A stretch of 64,000 nucleotides of DNA from assembly GCF_001074565.1 (NCBI RefSeq), contig NZ_JUQX01000018.1, positions 124,001 through 188,000 of the forward strand, read 5' to 3'. This document shows positions 30,529-42,520 of the stretch, piece after piece. Numbering within the stretch: position 1 is the stretch's first letter; the number at the start of each line of letters is the position of its first letter. The translations under genes and the position numbers were made by a program. The notes under the pieces are model-generated. The model was not told where the DNA came from. It was given only the letters and a program-made list of their open reading frames with translations, and ran no database searches. The stretch is from Streptococcus pseudopneumoniae. GTDB lineage: Bacteria > Bacillota > Bacilli > Lactobacillales > Streptococcaceae.

Positions 30529-31779
30529 TTACACCAACATATTATACAAAGTCTCATTCCCATTTAAATTAATATAAGATGGGTCAAACTTTTCCATCCG
30601 ACGAATCAAGCCATTATAATCATGCTTATCCGCAAGAGCAATCCCAATCAAGACTGGCCCTGTCCCCTTGCTGGCTCGTTTGATATACTCAAAACGAGTA
30701 ATATCATCATGCGGCCCCAAGATATCATTTACAAACTCTCGGAGAGCCCCTGGACGTTGTGGGAAATTGACTACAAAGTAATGCTTGATGCCATCATAAA
30801 TCAAGGCACGCTCTTCCATTTCTGGCATACGGTTAATATCGTTATTGCCTCCAGAAATGATGCAGCAGATTGTTTTGCCTTTGATATAGTCCGATAGAAC
30901 TTCCAAGGCCGCAACACTGGCAGCTCCAGCCGGTTCGGCGACAATCCCTTGCTTAGAATAAAGATCAATCAGGGTCTCGGAAATCAAGCCTTCATCCACT
31001 CCTACAAGAGTTTCAACATTCCGACGTGTCGCTTCATAGGTCAATTGCCCAACTTTCTGTACAGCTATGCCATCAGCAAACTTGTCGATTTCTTTTAATT
31101 TAACTGGCTTTCCAGCTTCAAAAGCAGCCTTCATCGAACGGGCACCATTGGCTTCAACACCAATGACTTCCATTTCCGGATTTGTTTCCTTGATATAGGT
31201 AGAAACTCCCGCAATCAGACCTCCACCACCGACTGGAACGAGAACAGTGTCAAAGTCGATTGACTCTTTCCGAGCGTCTTCTAAGATTTCATAGGCAACT
31301 GTTCCTTGCCCTGCCTGAACATGGACATCATCAAAAGGATCGATAAAGGTTCTATTTTCTGAAACGGTAAATTCTTGGGCTGCCTTAGCCGAAGCGTCGA
31401 AAGTATCTCCGACCAATTTGATCGTCACATAGTCACCTCCAAAGAAGCGAACTTGCCCAATCTTTTGTTGAGGCGTTGTGATGGGCATAAAAATTGTCGC
31501 AGGAATTTTCATCTCGTTACAAGTGTATGCGACACCTTGAGCGTGATTCCCCGCCGATGCACAGACCACACCACGCCCACGTTCTTCTTTTGTCAACTGT
31601 GAAATGGCATAATAAGCTCCACGAATTTTAAAAGAGCGAACTCGTTGCGCATTTTCCTTTTTCAGATAAATCTTAGCCCCATACTTTTCTGATAAATAAT
31701 GATCATATTCCAGTGGTGTATTCACTACTACACCACTTAAAACTTTGTGGGCTTTCACCACATCTTTTGCACTTAGCAT
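30529..31779 (-). CDS. ilvA: Threonine deaminase
   Basis: This 416-residue PLP enzyme makes 2-oxobutanoate for isoleucine synthesis. The PLP lysine lies in RVRSFKIRGAYYA near residue 50, and the glycine-rich phosphate loop is VPVGGGGLIAG near residue 183. A single ACT-like regulatory region begins near residue 330 (YFVVNFPQRPGALREF). It is the last of the leftward ilv genes and is separated from ilvC by a terminator, so its expression may be partly independent. Confidence 0.95.
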   Translation of the reverse strand: MLSAKDVVKAHKVLSGVVVNTPLEYDHYLSEKYGAKIYLKKENAQRVRSFKIRGAYYAISQLTKEERGRGVVCASAGNHAQGVAYTCNEMKIPATIFMPITTPQQKIGQVRFFGGDYVTIKLVGDTFDASAKAAQEFTVSENRTFIDPFDDVHVQAGQGTVAYEILEDARKESIDFDTVLVPVGGGGLIAGVSTYIKETNPEMEVIGVEANGARSMKAAFEAGKPVKLKEIDKFADGIAVQKVGQLTYEATRRNVETLVGVDEGLISETLIDLYSKQGIVAEPAGAASVAALEVLSDYIKGKTICCIISGGNNDINRMPEMEERALIYDGIKHYFVVNFPQRPGALREFVNDILGPHDDITRFEYIKRASKGTGPVLIGIALADKHDYNGLIRRMEKFDPSYINLNGNETLYNMLV

Positions 31780-31803
31780 GTCTCCTCCTCAAATACTTTA
31801 CAA

Positions 31804-31838
31804 GGTAAAAAGCGAGTTAGGTACCCCCCAACTCGCCT
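31804..31838 (-). terminator. Terminator between ilvC and ilvA
   Basis: On the minus strand GGCGAGTT and AACTCGC arms enclose a GGGGGTACC loop region and are followed by TTTTT. Transcripts from ilvC should largely stop here. Confidence 0.75.
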
Positions 31839-31857
31839 TCTGTCTTTATTCTAAGAA

Positions 31858-32913
<1,056 letters not shown>

Positions 32914-32945
32914 TTAGACTTATTTAACAATTTTAAGTTATTTTT

Positions 32946-32973
32946 TATACTCAATGAAAATCAAAGAGTATTA
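32946..32973. repeat. Minimal BOX-element remnant overlapping ilvN stop
   Basis: ATACTCAATGAAAATCAAAG followed directly by AGTATTA joins the outer end of a boxC to the outer end of a boxA, leaving almost nothing between them. This is the signature of BOX repeats of pneumococci and relatives. Its last three bases supply the TAA stop codon of ilvN. Confidence 0.6.
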
Positions 32974-33447
32974 GTCGCGGGTAAATCCAGTTGCTCCCGT
33001 ACGAGCAATATTCCTAATTCCATAAGGACGAATTACTCGTAAGAGGGCCTCACTCTTTTCAGCATTCCCCGTCATCTGGATCGTAATCGAGCTTGGAGCC
33101 ACATCCACCACCGTTGCACGGAAAGGTTGAATAATAGCCAAGATTTCTGCACGCTTTTCAGCGGGCGCAGACACCTTCACCAAGATAACTTCTCTTTCCA
33201 AGTGTGGTTTATCTGTAATATCCCGAATGCGAATCACATCGATCTGACGGTTGAGCTGCTTGATGATTTGCTCGACCTCATCATGAGACGCCACATCAAT
33301 GATGATGGTAATCCGTGAAACGTTTGGATCCTCAGTCGCACCGACCGAGATACTCTCAATATTGACCTGACGGCGAGAAAGGACACCCGTAAAACGGTTG
33401 AGTACTCCTGAGCGGTTTTGTAGTCTTGCTGTTAACATTCTACGCAT
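32971..33447 (-). CDS. ilvN: Acetolactate synthase small subunit
   Basis: This 158-residue regulatory subunit has an N-terminal ACT domain (MLTARLQNRSGVLNRFTGVLSRRQVNIESI) that binds valine for feedback inhibition, and a C-terminal ACT-like half from about residue 75. It overlaps ilvB by eight bases, which couples translation of the two subunits. The stop codon lies within a BOX remnant. Streptococcal annotations also call it ilvH. Confidence 0.95.
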   Translation of the reverse strand: MRRMLTARLQNRSGVLNRFTGVLSRRQVNIESISVGATEDPNVSRITIIIDVASHDEVEQIIKQLNRQIDVIRIRDITDKPHLEREVILVKVSAPAEKRAEILAIIQPFRATVVDVAPSSITIQMTGNAEKSEALLRVIRPYGIRNIARTGATGFTRD

Positions 33448-35140
33448 GGAACTTCACCCCCAACATCTCATGATTGCTCTTACCAGCTGGTACCATCGGT
33501 AAGACCTGTTCCTTACGAGAAATGTCCACCTCGATAAACATCGGTACATCCTCTAGAATGACTTCTAGATCCTTCTCTATCGTCTCTGGATTATCAAATT
33601 TATAGTTTTTGATGCCGTAAGCCTGTGCCATCAACTGGAAGTCAGGAAGAGTGTCAAAGACTGACTCTGAAGTCCGACCCTCATAGAAGGATTCTTGCCA
33701 CTGACGAACCATTCCTAGTGAGTGGTTATTCAACATCACGACCTTAATCGGTACCTTGTAGATGTTTAGGATAGCTAGTTCTTGGTTGGTCATTTGGAAT
33801 CCACCATCACCGACGAAGAGAACGACCTCTTTTTCTGGATTGGCAATCTTAGCTCCGATAGCTGCAGGAACACCGAATCCCATGGTACCCAAGCCACCAG
33901 ATGTGACCAATTGACGTTCATTCTGATATGGGTAATACTGGGCTGTCCACATTTGATGTTGTCCAACGTCAGTAACGACAATAGCATCCCCATTCGTCAA
34001 CTCACCGATGCGTTCAATGACTGCCTGCGGTTGAACCACACGTTCTTTCTTATCATAAGAACGAACACGGTTCTTGTCCTTGGTGACTTTGTCAATCCAC
34101 TTTTCAGTATTGTTATGAACAGTTGGTTCTGCTAGTAGCATCTGCAAGGCTTTCTTTGCGTCCCCAACCACTGGAATGTCTGCACTGATAATCTTACCAA
34201 TCTCTGCTGGATCAATATCGATATGAGCAACCTTGGCATTTTTAGCAAAGGTCTTAGGATTTCCAGTCAGGCGGTCATCGAAACGGCAACCAATACTAAT
34301 CATAAAGTCTGCCTCGGTCATGGCAATATTAGCTGCGAAAGAACCATGCATGCCTCCCATTCCGAGGAAGAGTGGATGGCTTGTTGCAATTGTACCTTGT
34401 CCCAAAAGACTGGTAACGACTGGAATTTGATAGCGTTCAGCAAATTCATTCAGTTCTTTAGAGGCTTCTGCATAGCTGATACCGCCACCTGCCAACAAAA
34501 CAGGTTTCTTAGCCTTAGACAATTGTTTCAAGATTTTCTTGATTTGCATGTCGTTTGGTTCTATCGTCGGCTGATAACTTGGCAAATGCACTTCAGGCGA
34601 ATAGATGAAGTCTGTTTCAAGAGCCGATACATCCTTAGGCAAGTCAATCACGACAGGACCTGGACGACCTGTGGTCGCGATATGGACTGCTTCCGTAATG
34701 ATACGAGGAATGTCAGCTGTCTCACGAACTTGGTAATTGTACTTGGTAATGGGCATAGTAATACCGACAATATCCGCCTCCTGAAAGGCATCCTTCCCAA
34801 TTCCCGCTCGAGCGACTTGTCCGGTAAAGACCAAAAGGGGAACGCTATCGCTCATGGCATCCGCAATCCCTGTAATAGCATTTGTTGCTCCTGGCCCACT
34901 TGTGACGACTGCGACACCCAACTTTCCAGTTGATTTGGCATAACCTTCAGCTTCGTGCAAACAGCCTTGCTCATGACGCCCCAAAATGTGACGAATACCT
35001 TTGAAATTATAAATCGCATCATATAAAGGCAAGACAGCCCCACCAGGATAACCAAATATGGTATCAATTCCTAAATCATGGAGGGTTTCTAAAACTAGGT
35101 CCGATCCCGTCTTAGGAGCGTCTAAACTGATTTTCTCCAT
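33440..35140 (-). CDS. ilvB: Acetolactate synthase large subunit
   Basis: This 566-residue ThDP enzyme condenses pyruvate (or pyruvate with 2-oxobutanoate) to the first intermediates of valine, leucine and isoleucine. The catalytic glutamate lies in GRHEQGCLHEAEGYA near residue 57. The ThDP-magnesium motif runs from VGDGGFQMTNQELA near residue 440 to NNHSLGMVRQWQ. It is the first gene of the leftward ilv cluster and is preceded by a promoter and a CodY-like box. Confidence 0.96.
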   Translation of the reverse strand: MEKISLDAPKTGSDLVLETLHDLGIDTIFGYPGGAVLPLYDAIYNFKGIRHILGRHEQGCLHEAEGYAKSTGKLGVAVVTSGPGATNAITGIADAMSDSVPLLVFTGQVARAGIGKDAFQEADIVGITMPITKYNYQVRETADIPRIITEAVHIATTGRPGPVVIDLPKDVSALETDFIYSPEVHLPSYQPTIEPNDMQIKKILKQLSKAKKPVLLAGGGISYAEASKELNEFAERYQIPVVTSLLGQGTIATSHPLFLGMGGMHGSFAANIAMTEADFMISIGCRFDDRLTGNPKTFAKNAKVAHIDIDPAEIGKIISADIPVVGDAKKALQMLLAEPTVHNNTEKWIDKVTKDKNRVRSYDKKERVVQPQAVIERIGELTNGDAIVVTDVGQHQMWTAQYYPYQNERQLVTSGGLGTMGFGVPAAIGAKIANPEKEVVLFVGDGGFQMTNQELAILNIYKVPIKVVMLNNHSLGMVRQWQESFYEGRTSESVFDTLPDFQLMAQAYGIKNYKFDNPETIEKDLEVILEDVPMFIEVDISRKEQVLPMVPAGKSNHEMLGVKFHA

Positions 35141-35178
35141 TGTTCCCCTTTCTCTTCTCTTAAAAATAGCTTGTTACT

Positions 35179-35233
35179 ATCATACCATTTTTTCAAATAT
35201 TTTCAAGACAAAAGTATCAATTTTCTGAATTTT
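35179..35233 (-). promoter_or_regulatory. ilvB promoter with CodY-like box
   Basis: On the minus strand TTGAAA (35206-35201) and TATGAT (35184-35179) are 16 bases apart, with TGG directly before the -10. AATTTTCTGAATTTT at 35219-35233 matches 13 of 15 positions of the CodY consensus AATTTTCWGAAAATT and lies 13 bases upstream of the -35. CodY control of ilv genes by branched-chain amino acids is established in streptococci. The rest of the 300-base gap is AT-rich with no gene seen. Confidence 0.65.
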
Positions 35234-35418
35234 CTATCTAAGAGTGTATTTATGAATGTTTTTCTAATTTTTATTAACAATTTAAACAAAATCGGATTCT
35301 TTATTAACTTTCATTTATTAACTTTCTCTATTTTCTTAGTAAATAGACTTTCTAAAATCCTTACTAGATTTCTTTCATTTTGCAAATATAGACATACAAG
35401 ATGCTTGAGATAGGCATA

Positions 35419-35449
35419 GAAAAAGGAAGCCACCAAGTGACTTCCTTCT
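35419..35449 (-). terminator. fusA terminator
   Basis: On the minus strand AAGGAAG and CTTCCTT arms, with inner CAC/GTG pairing, are followed by TTTTC, just after the fusA stop codon. Confidence 0.8.
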
Positions 35450-35463
35450 AGAGCGACGACTGA

Positions 35464-37545
35464 TTAGTCTTCACCTTTGTTTTTCTTAATGATTTCTTCT
35501 TGTACTGACTTAGGTACATCTTCGTAGTGGTCAAATACCATCATGAAAGTACCACGTCCTTGTGATGCTGAACGAAGAACAGTTGCGTAACCGAACATTT
35601 CAGCAAGTGGAACGTAAGCACGAACGATTTGGCTGTTACCGTGTGCTTCCATACCATCTACACGTCCACGACGAGCAGTTACGTGACCCATAACATCACC
35701 AAGGTTTTCTTCTGGAACAGTGATTGTAACAAGCATCATTGGCTCAAGGATAGCTGGTTGTGCTGACTTAGCAGCTTCTTTAAGGGCAAGTGAAGCCGCG
35801 ATCTTGAAGGCAGTTTCAGATGAGTCGACATCGTGGTATGAACCATCGTAAAGCTTAGCTTTAACGTCAACCATTGGGTAACCTGCAAGAACACCATTAG
35901 CCATAGATTCTACCAAACCTTTTTCAACCGCTGGGATAAATTCACGAGGAACCACACCACCGACGATTGCGTTTTCGAATTCGAATCCTTTACCTTCTTC
36001 GTTTGGAGTAAATTCAATCCAAACATCACCGAATTGACCTTTACCACCAGACTGACGTTTGAAGAATCCACGTGCTTGAGTAGAAGCGCGGAATGTTTCA
36101 CGGTAAGATACTTGAGGAGCACCTACGTTCGCTTCAACTTTGAACTCACGACGCATACGGTCAACAAGGACATCAAGGTGAAGTTCACCCATACCAGAGA
36201 TAACTGTTTCACCAGTTTCAACGTTAGTTTCAACGCGGAATGTTGGATCTTCTTCAGCCAATTTTTGAAGGGCGATACCCATCTTGTCTTGGTCAGCTTT
36301 AGATTTTGGCTCAACCATCAATTGGATAACTGGTTCTGGAACGTTGATTGACTCAAGGATGATTTTAGCTTTTTCATCTGTCAATGAGTCACCAGTTGTA
36401 GTATCTTTCAAACCAACAGCAGCAGCGATATCACCTGAGTAAACAGTGTCGATTTCTTGACGGCTGTTAGCGTGCATTTGAAGGATACGTCCGATACGTT
36501 CACGTTTACCTTTAGAAGTGTTCAATACGTAAGAACCTGATTGAAGAACACCTGAGTATACACGGAAGAATGTCAAACGACCTACGAATGGGTCCGTCAT
36601 GATCTTGAAGGCAAGAGCTGCGAATGGCTCTTCATCAGATGCTGGACGAGTTTCTTCTTCATCTGTATCTGGGTTGATACCTTTGATTGCTGGGATATCA
36701 AGTGGGCTTGGAAGGTAGTCAATAACCGCATCAAGCATCAACTGAACACCCTTGTTCTTGAAGGCAGAACCACACAATACTGGGAAGAATTCAACATTGA
36801 TAGTTGCTTTACGGATAGCAGCTTTCAATTCTTCGTTAGTGATTTCTTCACCTTCAAGGTATTTCATCATCAAGTCTTCATCAGTTTCAGCGACTGCTTC
36901 AACCAATTTTTCACGGTATTCTTGAGCTTGGTCAAGGTATTCAGCTGGAATATCTTCTTCAAGGATATCTGTACCAAGGTCATTAGTATAGATTTCAGCT
37001 TTCATCTTGATCAAGTCGATGATACCGCGGAAGTCATCTTCAGCACCGATTGGCAATTGGATTGGGTGTGCGTTTGCTTGAAGACGGTCGTGAAGTGTGC
37101 TTACTGAGTAAAGGAAGTCAGCACCGATTTTGTCCATTTTGTTAGCAAATACGATACGTGGAACTCCGTACTCAGTTGCTTGACGCCAAACTGTTTCAGT
37201 TTGAGGCTCAACACCTGATTGTGAGTCAAGAACAGTAACCGCACCGTCCAATACACGAAGAGAACGTTGTACTTCGATTGTGAAGTCCACGTGTCCTGGT
37301 GTGTCGATGATGTTTACGCGGTGGTTGTTCCATTGAGCTGTTGTCGCAGCAGATGTGATAGTGATACCACGTTCTTGCTCTTGCTCCATCCAGTCCATTT
37401 GTGACGCACCTTCGTGAGTTTCACCGATTTTGTGGATTTTACCAGTGTAGTAAAGAATACGCTCAGTAGTTGTTGTTTTACCGGCATCGACGTGAGCCAT
37501 GATACCGATATTACGAGTTTTTTCAAGTGAAAATTCGCGTGCCAT
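35464..37545 (-). CDS. fusA: Elongation factor G
   Basis: This 693-residue translocase GTPase has G1 [13 protein letters not shown] near residue 17, switch I region [12 protein letters not shown]3 DTPGHVDF near residue 81 and G4 NKMD near residue 135. Domains II to V follow to the C-terminal [14 protein letters not shown]. It drives tRNA-mRNA translocation on the ribosome. It follows rpsL and rpsG in the usual str order but has its own extended -10 promoter and a terminator ahead of it. Confidence 0.97.
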   Translation of the reverse strand: MAREFSLEKTRNIGIMAHVDAGKTTTTERILYYTGKIHKIGETHEGASQMDWMEQEQERGITITSAATTAQWNNHRVNIIDTPGHVDFTIEVQRSLRVLDGAVTVLDSQSGVEPQTETVWRQATEYGVPRIVFANKMDKIGADFLYSVSTLHDRLQANAHPIQLPIGAEDDFRGIIDLIKMKAEIYTNDLGTDILEEDIPAEYLDQAQEYREKLVEAVAETDEDLMMKYLEGEEITNEELKAAIRKATINVEFFPVLCGSAFKNKGVQLMLDAVIDYLPSPLDIPAIKGINPDTDEEETRPASDEEPFAALAFKIMTDPFVGRLTFFRVYSGVLQSGSYVLNTSKGKRERIGRILQMHANSRQEIDTVYSGDIAAAVGLKDTTTGDSLTDEKAKIILESINVPEPVIQLMVEPKSKADQDKMGIALQKLAEEDPTFRVETNVETGETVISGMGELHLDVLVDRMRREFKVEANVGAPQVSYRETFRASTQARGFFKRQSGGKGQFGDVWIEFTPNEEGKGFEFENAIVGGVVPREFIPAVEKGLVESMANGVLAGYPMVDVKAKLYDGSYHDVDSSETAFKIAASLALKEAAKSAQPAILEPMMLVTITVPEENLGDVMGHVTARRGRVDGMEAHGNSQIVRAYVPLAEMFGYATVLRSASQGRGTFMMVFDHYEDVPKSVQEEIIKKNKGED

Positions 37546-37582
37546 GAGGTTTATTTCTCCTATTTATTTTAATTTCTATTCT

Positions 37583-37591
37583 ATTATAACA
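37583..37591 (-). promoter_or_regulatory. fusA extended -10 promoter
   Basis: On the minus strand TGTTATAAT ends at 37583, 38 bases before the fusA start. No clear -35 is seen. A hairpin terminator lies directly upstream, so fusA has its own transcript. Confidence 0.55.
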
Positions 37592-37601
37592 CGATTTTAA
37601 T

Positions 37602-37632
37602 AAAAACGGATAGGCAGGACCTACCCGTTCTC
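37602..37632 (-). terminator. Terminator after rpsL-rpsG
   Basis: On the minus strand AACGGGTAGG and CCTATCCGTT arms enclose TCCTG and are followed by TTTATT. It lies about 160 bases past rpsG. The DNA between holds no gene that I can support. Confidence 0.7.
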
Positions 37633-37789
37633 AATGTTTTCATGTTATGTGTTGGCTTCAACTTGTAGATAAGTTGAATTGAACTCGGGCTAAAAGCTTG
37701 GAAAATAGATAAGCTTTCCTAGAATCTTTGATTCTGCGTCAAGCTTCCTAATTTTCAGTCGCTTTTTTAACGCCCTTAGTATCTTATTC

Positions 37790-38260
37790 TTACCAACGGA
37801 AGTGTGCGAAGGCACGGTTAGCTTCAGCCATACGGTGAGTGTCTTCACGTTTCTTAACTGCTGCACCAGTGTTGTTCGCAGCATCCATGATTTCTTTTGC
37901 AAGACGGTCTTGCATTGTGTGTTCACCACGAAGGCGAGCGATCGTTACCAACCAACGAAGTCCAAGTGTTGTACGACGTTCTGGACGAACTTCAACTGGG
38001 ACTTGGTAGTTAGATCCACCAACACGACGTGCACGTACTTCAAGTACAGGCATGATGTTTTCCATAGCTGTTTCAAATACTTCAAGTGCATCGTTACCAG
38101 TAGCTTCTTTGATTTGCTCAAAAGCACCGTAAACGATTGAAGCAGCTGTACCACGTTTACCGTCAAGCATAACGCGGTTGATAAGACGAGTAACTAGTTG
38201 TGAATTGTAAAGCGGATCTGGCAATACATCACGTTTTGGAGCTCTATTTTTACGACTCAT
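37790..38260 (-). CDS. rpsG: 30S ribosomal protein S7
   Basis: This 156-residue protein begins [20 protein letters not shown] and contains the conserved [17 protein letters not shown] stretch near residue 89, ending [13 protein letters not shown]. It binds the 3' domain of 16S rRNA and starts assembly of the 30S head. It follows rpsL by 19 bases in the str operon. Confidence 0.98.
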   Translation of the reverse strand: MSRKNRAPKRDVLPDPLYNSQLVTRLINRVMLDGKRGTAASIVYGAFEQIKEATGNDALEVFETAMENIMPVLEVRARRVGGSNYQVPVEVRPERRTTLGLRWLVTIARLRGEHTMQDRLAKEIMDAANNTGAAVKKREDTHRMAEANRAFAHFRW

Positions 38261-38279
38261 TTCTCTTTATCCCCTTTCC

Positions 38280-38696
38280 TTATGCTTTTTTCGGACGTTT
38301 AGTACCGTATTTAGAACGGCCTTGTTTACGATCGTTAACACCTGCAGTATCAAGTGCACCACGGACGATATGGTAACGTACCCCTGGAAGGTCTTTTACA
38401 CGTCCACCGCGAAGAAGCACCACGCTGTGCTCTTGCAAGTTGTGTCCGATACCTGGGATGTAGGCAGTAACTTCGATAAGGTTGCTCAAACGTACACGAG
38501 CGAATTTACGAAGGGCAGAGTTAGGTTTTTTAGGTGTCATTGTTCCAACACGAGTTGCTACACCACGTTTTTGTGGTGAAGAAACGTTTGTTTGAACTTT
38601 TTTATGACTGTTGTAACCAACGTTCAAAGCTGGTGATTTAGATTTTTCTACTTTTGATTTACGCGGTTTGCGAACCAATTGGTTAATTGTAGGCAT
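38280..38696 (-). CDS. rpsL: 30S ribosomal protein S12
   Basis: This 138-residue protein begins [15 protein letters not shown]. The decoding-centre loops are visible as [19 protein letters not shown] near residue 53 and [16 protein letters not shown] near residue 94. Lys-56 and Lys-101, the usual streptomycin-resistance positions, are wild type (TPKKPN, RVKDLPG). It is the first gene of the str operon and has a long leader with a hairpin. Confidence 0.98.
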   Translation of the reverse strand: MPTINQLVRKPRKSKVEKSKSPALNVGYNSHKKVQTNVSSPQKRGVATRVGTMTPKKPNSALRKFARVRLSNLIEVTAYIPGIGHNLQEHSVVLLRGGRVKDLPGVRYHIVRGALDTAGVNDRKQGRSKYGTKRPKKA

Positions 38697-38795
38697 CTAC
38701 ATTCTCCTGTGTTTTTTTATTTTTGGTGATGATACACTTGGTGACAGCTACCATCTGTGTGTACTTTTGCAACATTTGTCAGCACGTCCCTGTAC

Positions 38796-38815
38796 ACTTT
38801 TGAGAGACCAAAAGT
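38796..38815 (-). other. Hairpin near the 5' end of the rpsL leader
   Basis: ACTTTTG and CAAAAGT form a perfect seven-base stem with a six-base loop about 10-30 bases into the roughly 130-base rpsL leader. No T run follows. It may protect the transcript 5' end or take part in ribosomal-protein feedback. Confidence 0.4.
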
Positions 38816-38832
38816 AAAAAGTACCGTCTATT

Positions 38833-38862
38833 ATTGTAACACATTTTTTCTTTCCTTGTCAA
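38833..38862 (-). promoter_or_regulatory. rpsL-rpsG promoter
   Basis: On the minus strand TTGACA (38862-38857) and TACAAT (38838-38833) are 18 bases apart, with TGT directly before the -10. Confidence 0.72.
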
Positions 38863-38924
38863 TATTTTTTTCGTTTTTATACTGATCTTTTATCTCTTTG
38901 ACACTAGTTCTTACCGCTTTTTTA

Positions 38925-38953
38925 ACAAAGAAAAGGAAGCCCATTGACTTCCT
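38925..38953 (-). terminator. Terminator of the two-component operon
   Basis: On the minus strand GGAAG and CTTCC arms enclose TCAATGGG and are followed by TTTTC. It is the only hairpin between the response regulator stop and the rpsL promoter. Confidence 0.6.
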
Positions 38954-39013
38954 AAATTCAGTTATTGATTTCATTCAATTAAGCGTTCGTTTGAGATATT
39001 TTTACCTTTCTTA

Positions 39014-40712
<1,699 letters not shown>

Positions 40713-40716
40713 AGAT

Positions 40717-41457
40717 TTATTTTACCTCGATCCGTTTTTTCAGTTGGATGACCAAGACACCAAAGAAAACTGTATAACCTAGTACAACCAAGGCAGCAAG
40801 AATGTTAAACTCGTGGTGCTCCAAATAAGTAGAGACAACCTGCATCAGTTGATAGGTTGGGGTCAGTTTTCCAATGGATTGGAGCCATTCTGGGAAGGAA
40901 CTCAAAGGGAACCAGAGTCCACCTAGGACAGCCAAAGCAATGTAGGCAATATTTCCAATAACCGTCATCAGTTGGGCGCTGGGAAGCAAGCTCACCAATA
41001 CCCCCATGCTGATAAAGACCACGCTTCCGACCAGCAAAACAACTCCAATCACCAACCAATCAAGCCAAGGCAGAGTCACTCCACGGACAAAATGACCAAC
41101 CGAAAAGACAACTATAATTGATAACAAGAAAGTCAGCAGAGTACTGAACAGTTTTGATACATAATATTCTACCATAGATACAGGAGAATGTTGAAGCAAT
41201 TTTTGCCAGTTGTTTGTCTTATCAGACTCGAGTGTGCTAGGGATACTGAAAAAAGCACTTGACATGATACTAAAGAGCGTCATGGCAAAAAGATAGGCTT
41301 GAAGAGCAATTTCTGGAATATCTGACCCTGACATCATACCAGAAAAAATCAGGTAAAACACACTTGGGAGTCCGATGGATAGCAAGTAGTAGACGGCTTG
41401 CCGCTTCATCTGAATGATTTCCACTTTCATGAGACTTATCATATTTTTCATCGTCAA
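40717..41457 (-). CDS. ABC-2 type transporter permease
   Basis: This 246-residue membrane protein has six hydrophobic segments and the ABC-2 layout: an N-terminal SLMKVEIIQMKRQA amphipathic stretch, then paired helices, with GGLWFPLSSFPEWLQSIGKLTPTYQ near residue 180, typical of drug or lipid exporters. It works with the ATPase gene six bases upstream. Being in one operon with a kinase and regulator suggests a self-regulated envelope or antimicrobial-peptide defence module; this is inference. Confidence 0.9.
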   Translation of the reverse strand: MTMKNMISLMKVEIIQMKRQAVYYLLSIGLPSVFYLIFSGMMSGSDIPEIALQAYLFAMTLFSIMSSAFFSIPSTLESDKTNNWQKLLQHSPVSMVEYYVSKLFSTLLTFLLSIIVVFSVGHFVRGVTLPWLDWLVIGVVLLVGSVVFISMGVLVSLLPSAQLMTVIGNIAYIALAVLGGLWFPLSSFPEWLQSIGKLTPTYQLMQVVSTYLEHHEFNILAALVVLGYTVFFGVLVIQLKKRIEVK

Positions 41458-41463
41458 TCTCCT

Positions 41464-42339
41464 TTAGTCTTGAGTCGTTTCGAAGATACTGTCTAAGAGA
41501 GTTCGATTGCGAACTTCAATTTCTTCGATCGTGCAGCCCTGTTCTTGCAAGGCTTTCCATACCTGGCTGGCTTCTTTGGTGGTGAAGGAAAGAGCGTTTT
41601 GCTTGATTTCAATCTCTTGAACCTGGTCCAAAGTGCTGATAAATTCCTGATAAGTTAGAGGTACCGTAAAGTGTTTTTCTTGTTCTTCACCACGCATAGC
41701 ATAAGGCGTCGTATCGCGAATCAATTCTCCCTTGTGGAGAACCAAAATGCGGTCAGCCGTATGTTCTACCTCTTCAATATAGTGAGAAGAATAAACAATG
41801 GTGACACCATTTTTCTTTAACTGATTGACAATTTCCCAAAAATGCTGACGTGTCGAGGTATCCATTGCAGCAGTCGGCTCATCTAAAAATAGAATTTTCG
41901 GACGACCTATTAAAGACAACACAAAAGAGAACAAACGTTTTTGCCCCCCAGACAACTTGCCCGCTAGCTGATTTTTCTGCTTGTCTGAGAATCTCAACAA
42001 GTCATCAATTTCTTTGTCTGAAAGGCTGTCAGGATAAAGTGACTTGAAAAATGATAGAAGTTCTTTCACTTTCAAGCTTTGGACAACTGCATTTTCTTGA
42101 GGCAAGACAGAAATAAGCTGCTTTAATCGAGGATCTGTTGGCGCAAATCCTTGAATGGTTACCTGACCTGAGCTCACGAACTTGTCGCCCAAGAGGCAAT
42201 CAATCAAAGTTGTCTTTCCTGCTCCATTAGGTCCTATCAAGGCGACACATTCACCATCGTTGATTTCAAAGGAGATGTTCCGCAAGATCTCCTTGTCTTT
42301 TATTTTCTTACTCAATTTCTCAACTTTAATCACAGTCAT
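41464..42339 (-). CDS. ABC transporter ATPase (exporter type)
   Basis: This 291-residue ATPase has Walker A GPNGAGKTTLI near residue 36, signature LSGGQKRLFSF near residue 130, Walker B ILFLDEPTAAMD near residue 148 and switch histidine SSHYIEE. A C-terminal extension of about 80 residues (from about 210) is typical of ABC-2 drug exporters. Its start overlaps the preceding 64-residue gene by 14 bases. It energises the permease encoded downstream. Confidence 0.93.
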   Translation of the reverse strand: MTVIKVEKLSKKIKDKEILRNISFEINDGECVALIGPNGAGKTTLIDCLLGDKFVSSGQVTIQGFAPTDPRLKQLISVLPQENAVVQSLKVKELLSFFKSLYPDSLSDKEIDDLLRFSDKQKNQLAGKLSGGQKRLFSFVLSLIGRPKILFLDEPTAAMDTSTRQHFWEIVNQLKKNGVTIVYSSHYIEEVEHTADRILVLHKGELIRDTTPYAMRGEEQEKHFTVPLTYQEFISTLDQVQEIEIKQNALSFTTKEASQVWKALQEQGCTIEEIEVRNRTLLDSIFETTQD

Positions 42340-42520
42340 GAGATTCTCCTTTCAACCACTCCATTCCCATAGGGAAAACGACAAAAATCATAAATCCAAT
42401 CCCCCAAGCACCACGAATGAATTGGCCAAGCAAGGTTTGGTCAAACCAACCTGTAAACATTTCCACTAACCATGCCAAGAGTGACAGGCCGATAAAAAGA
42501 TAGGTGATTGTTTTTTTCAT
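42326..42520 (-). CDS. 64-residue membrane protein of the ABC/TCS operon
   Basis: This small protein has two hydrophobic segments (about residues 4-22 and 33-50) with the sequence GAWGIGFMIFVVFPMGMEWL in the second. It overlaps the upstream 63-residue gene by four bases (ATGA) and the ATPase gene by 14 bases, which points to tight translational coupling. I do not recognise a family. It may be a small subunit or regulator of the transporter or kinase. Confidence 0.82.
   Translation of the reverse strand: MKKTITYLFIGLSLLAWLVEMFTGWFDQTLLGQFIRGAWGIGFMIFVVFPMGMEWLKGESHDCD

Noticed and set aside
34223-34933. 236-codon plus-strand frame inside ilvB
   Set aside because: Antisense to conserved acetolactate synthase; rich in Cys, His and Trp as shadow frames are.
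35171-35413. 80-codon plus-strand frame in the ilvB-fusA gap
   Set aside because: Very AT-rich, Phe/Leu/Ile/Asn only, no ribosome site, overlaps the ilvB promoter and CodY-like box.
35141-35463. T-box leader for the ilv genes
   Set aside because: No specifier loop or conserved T-box sequence was seen; the CodY-like box explains control better.
37690-37929. 79-codon minus-strand frame overlapping the end of rpsG
   Set aside because: Overlaps rpsG out of frame; basic low-complexity product typical of a shadow.
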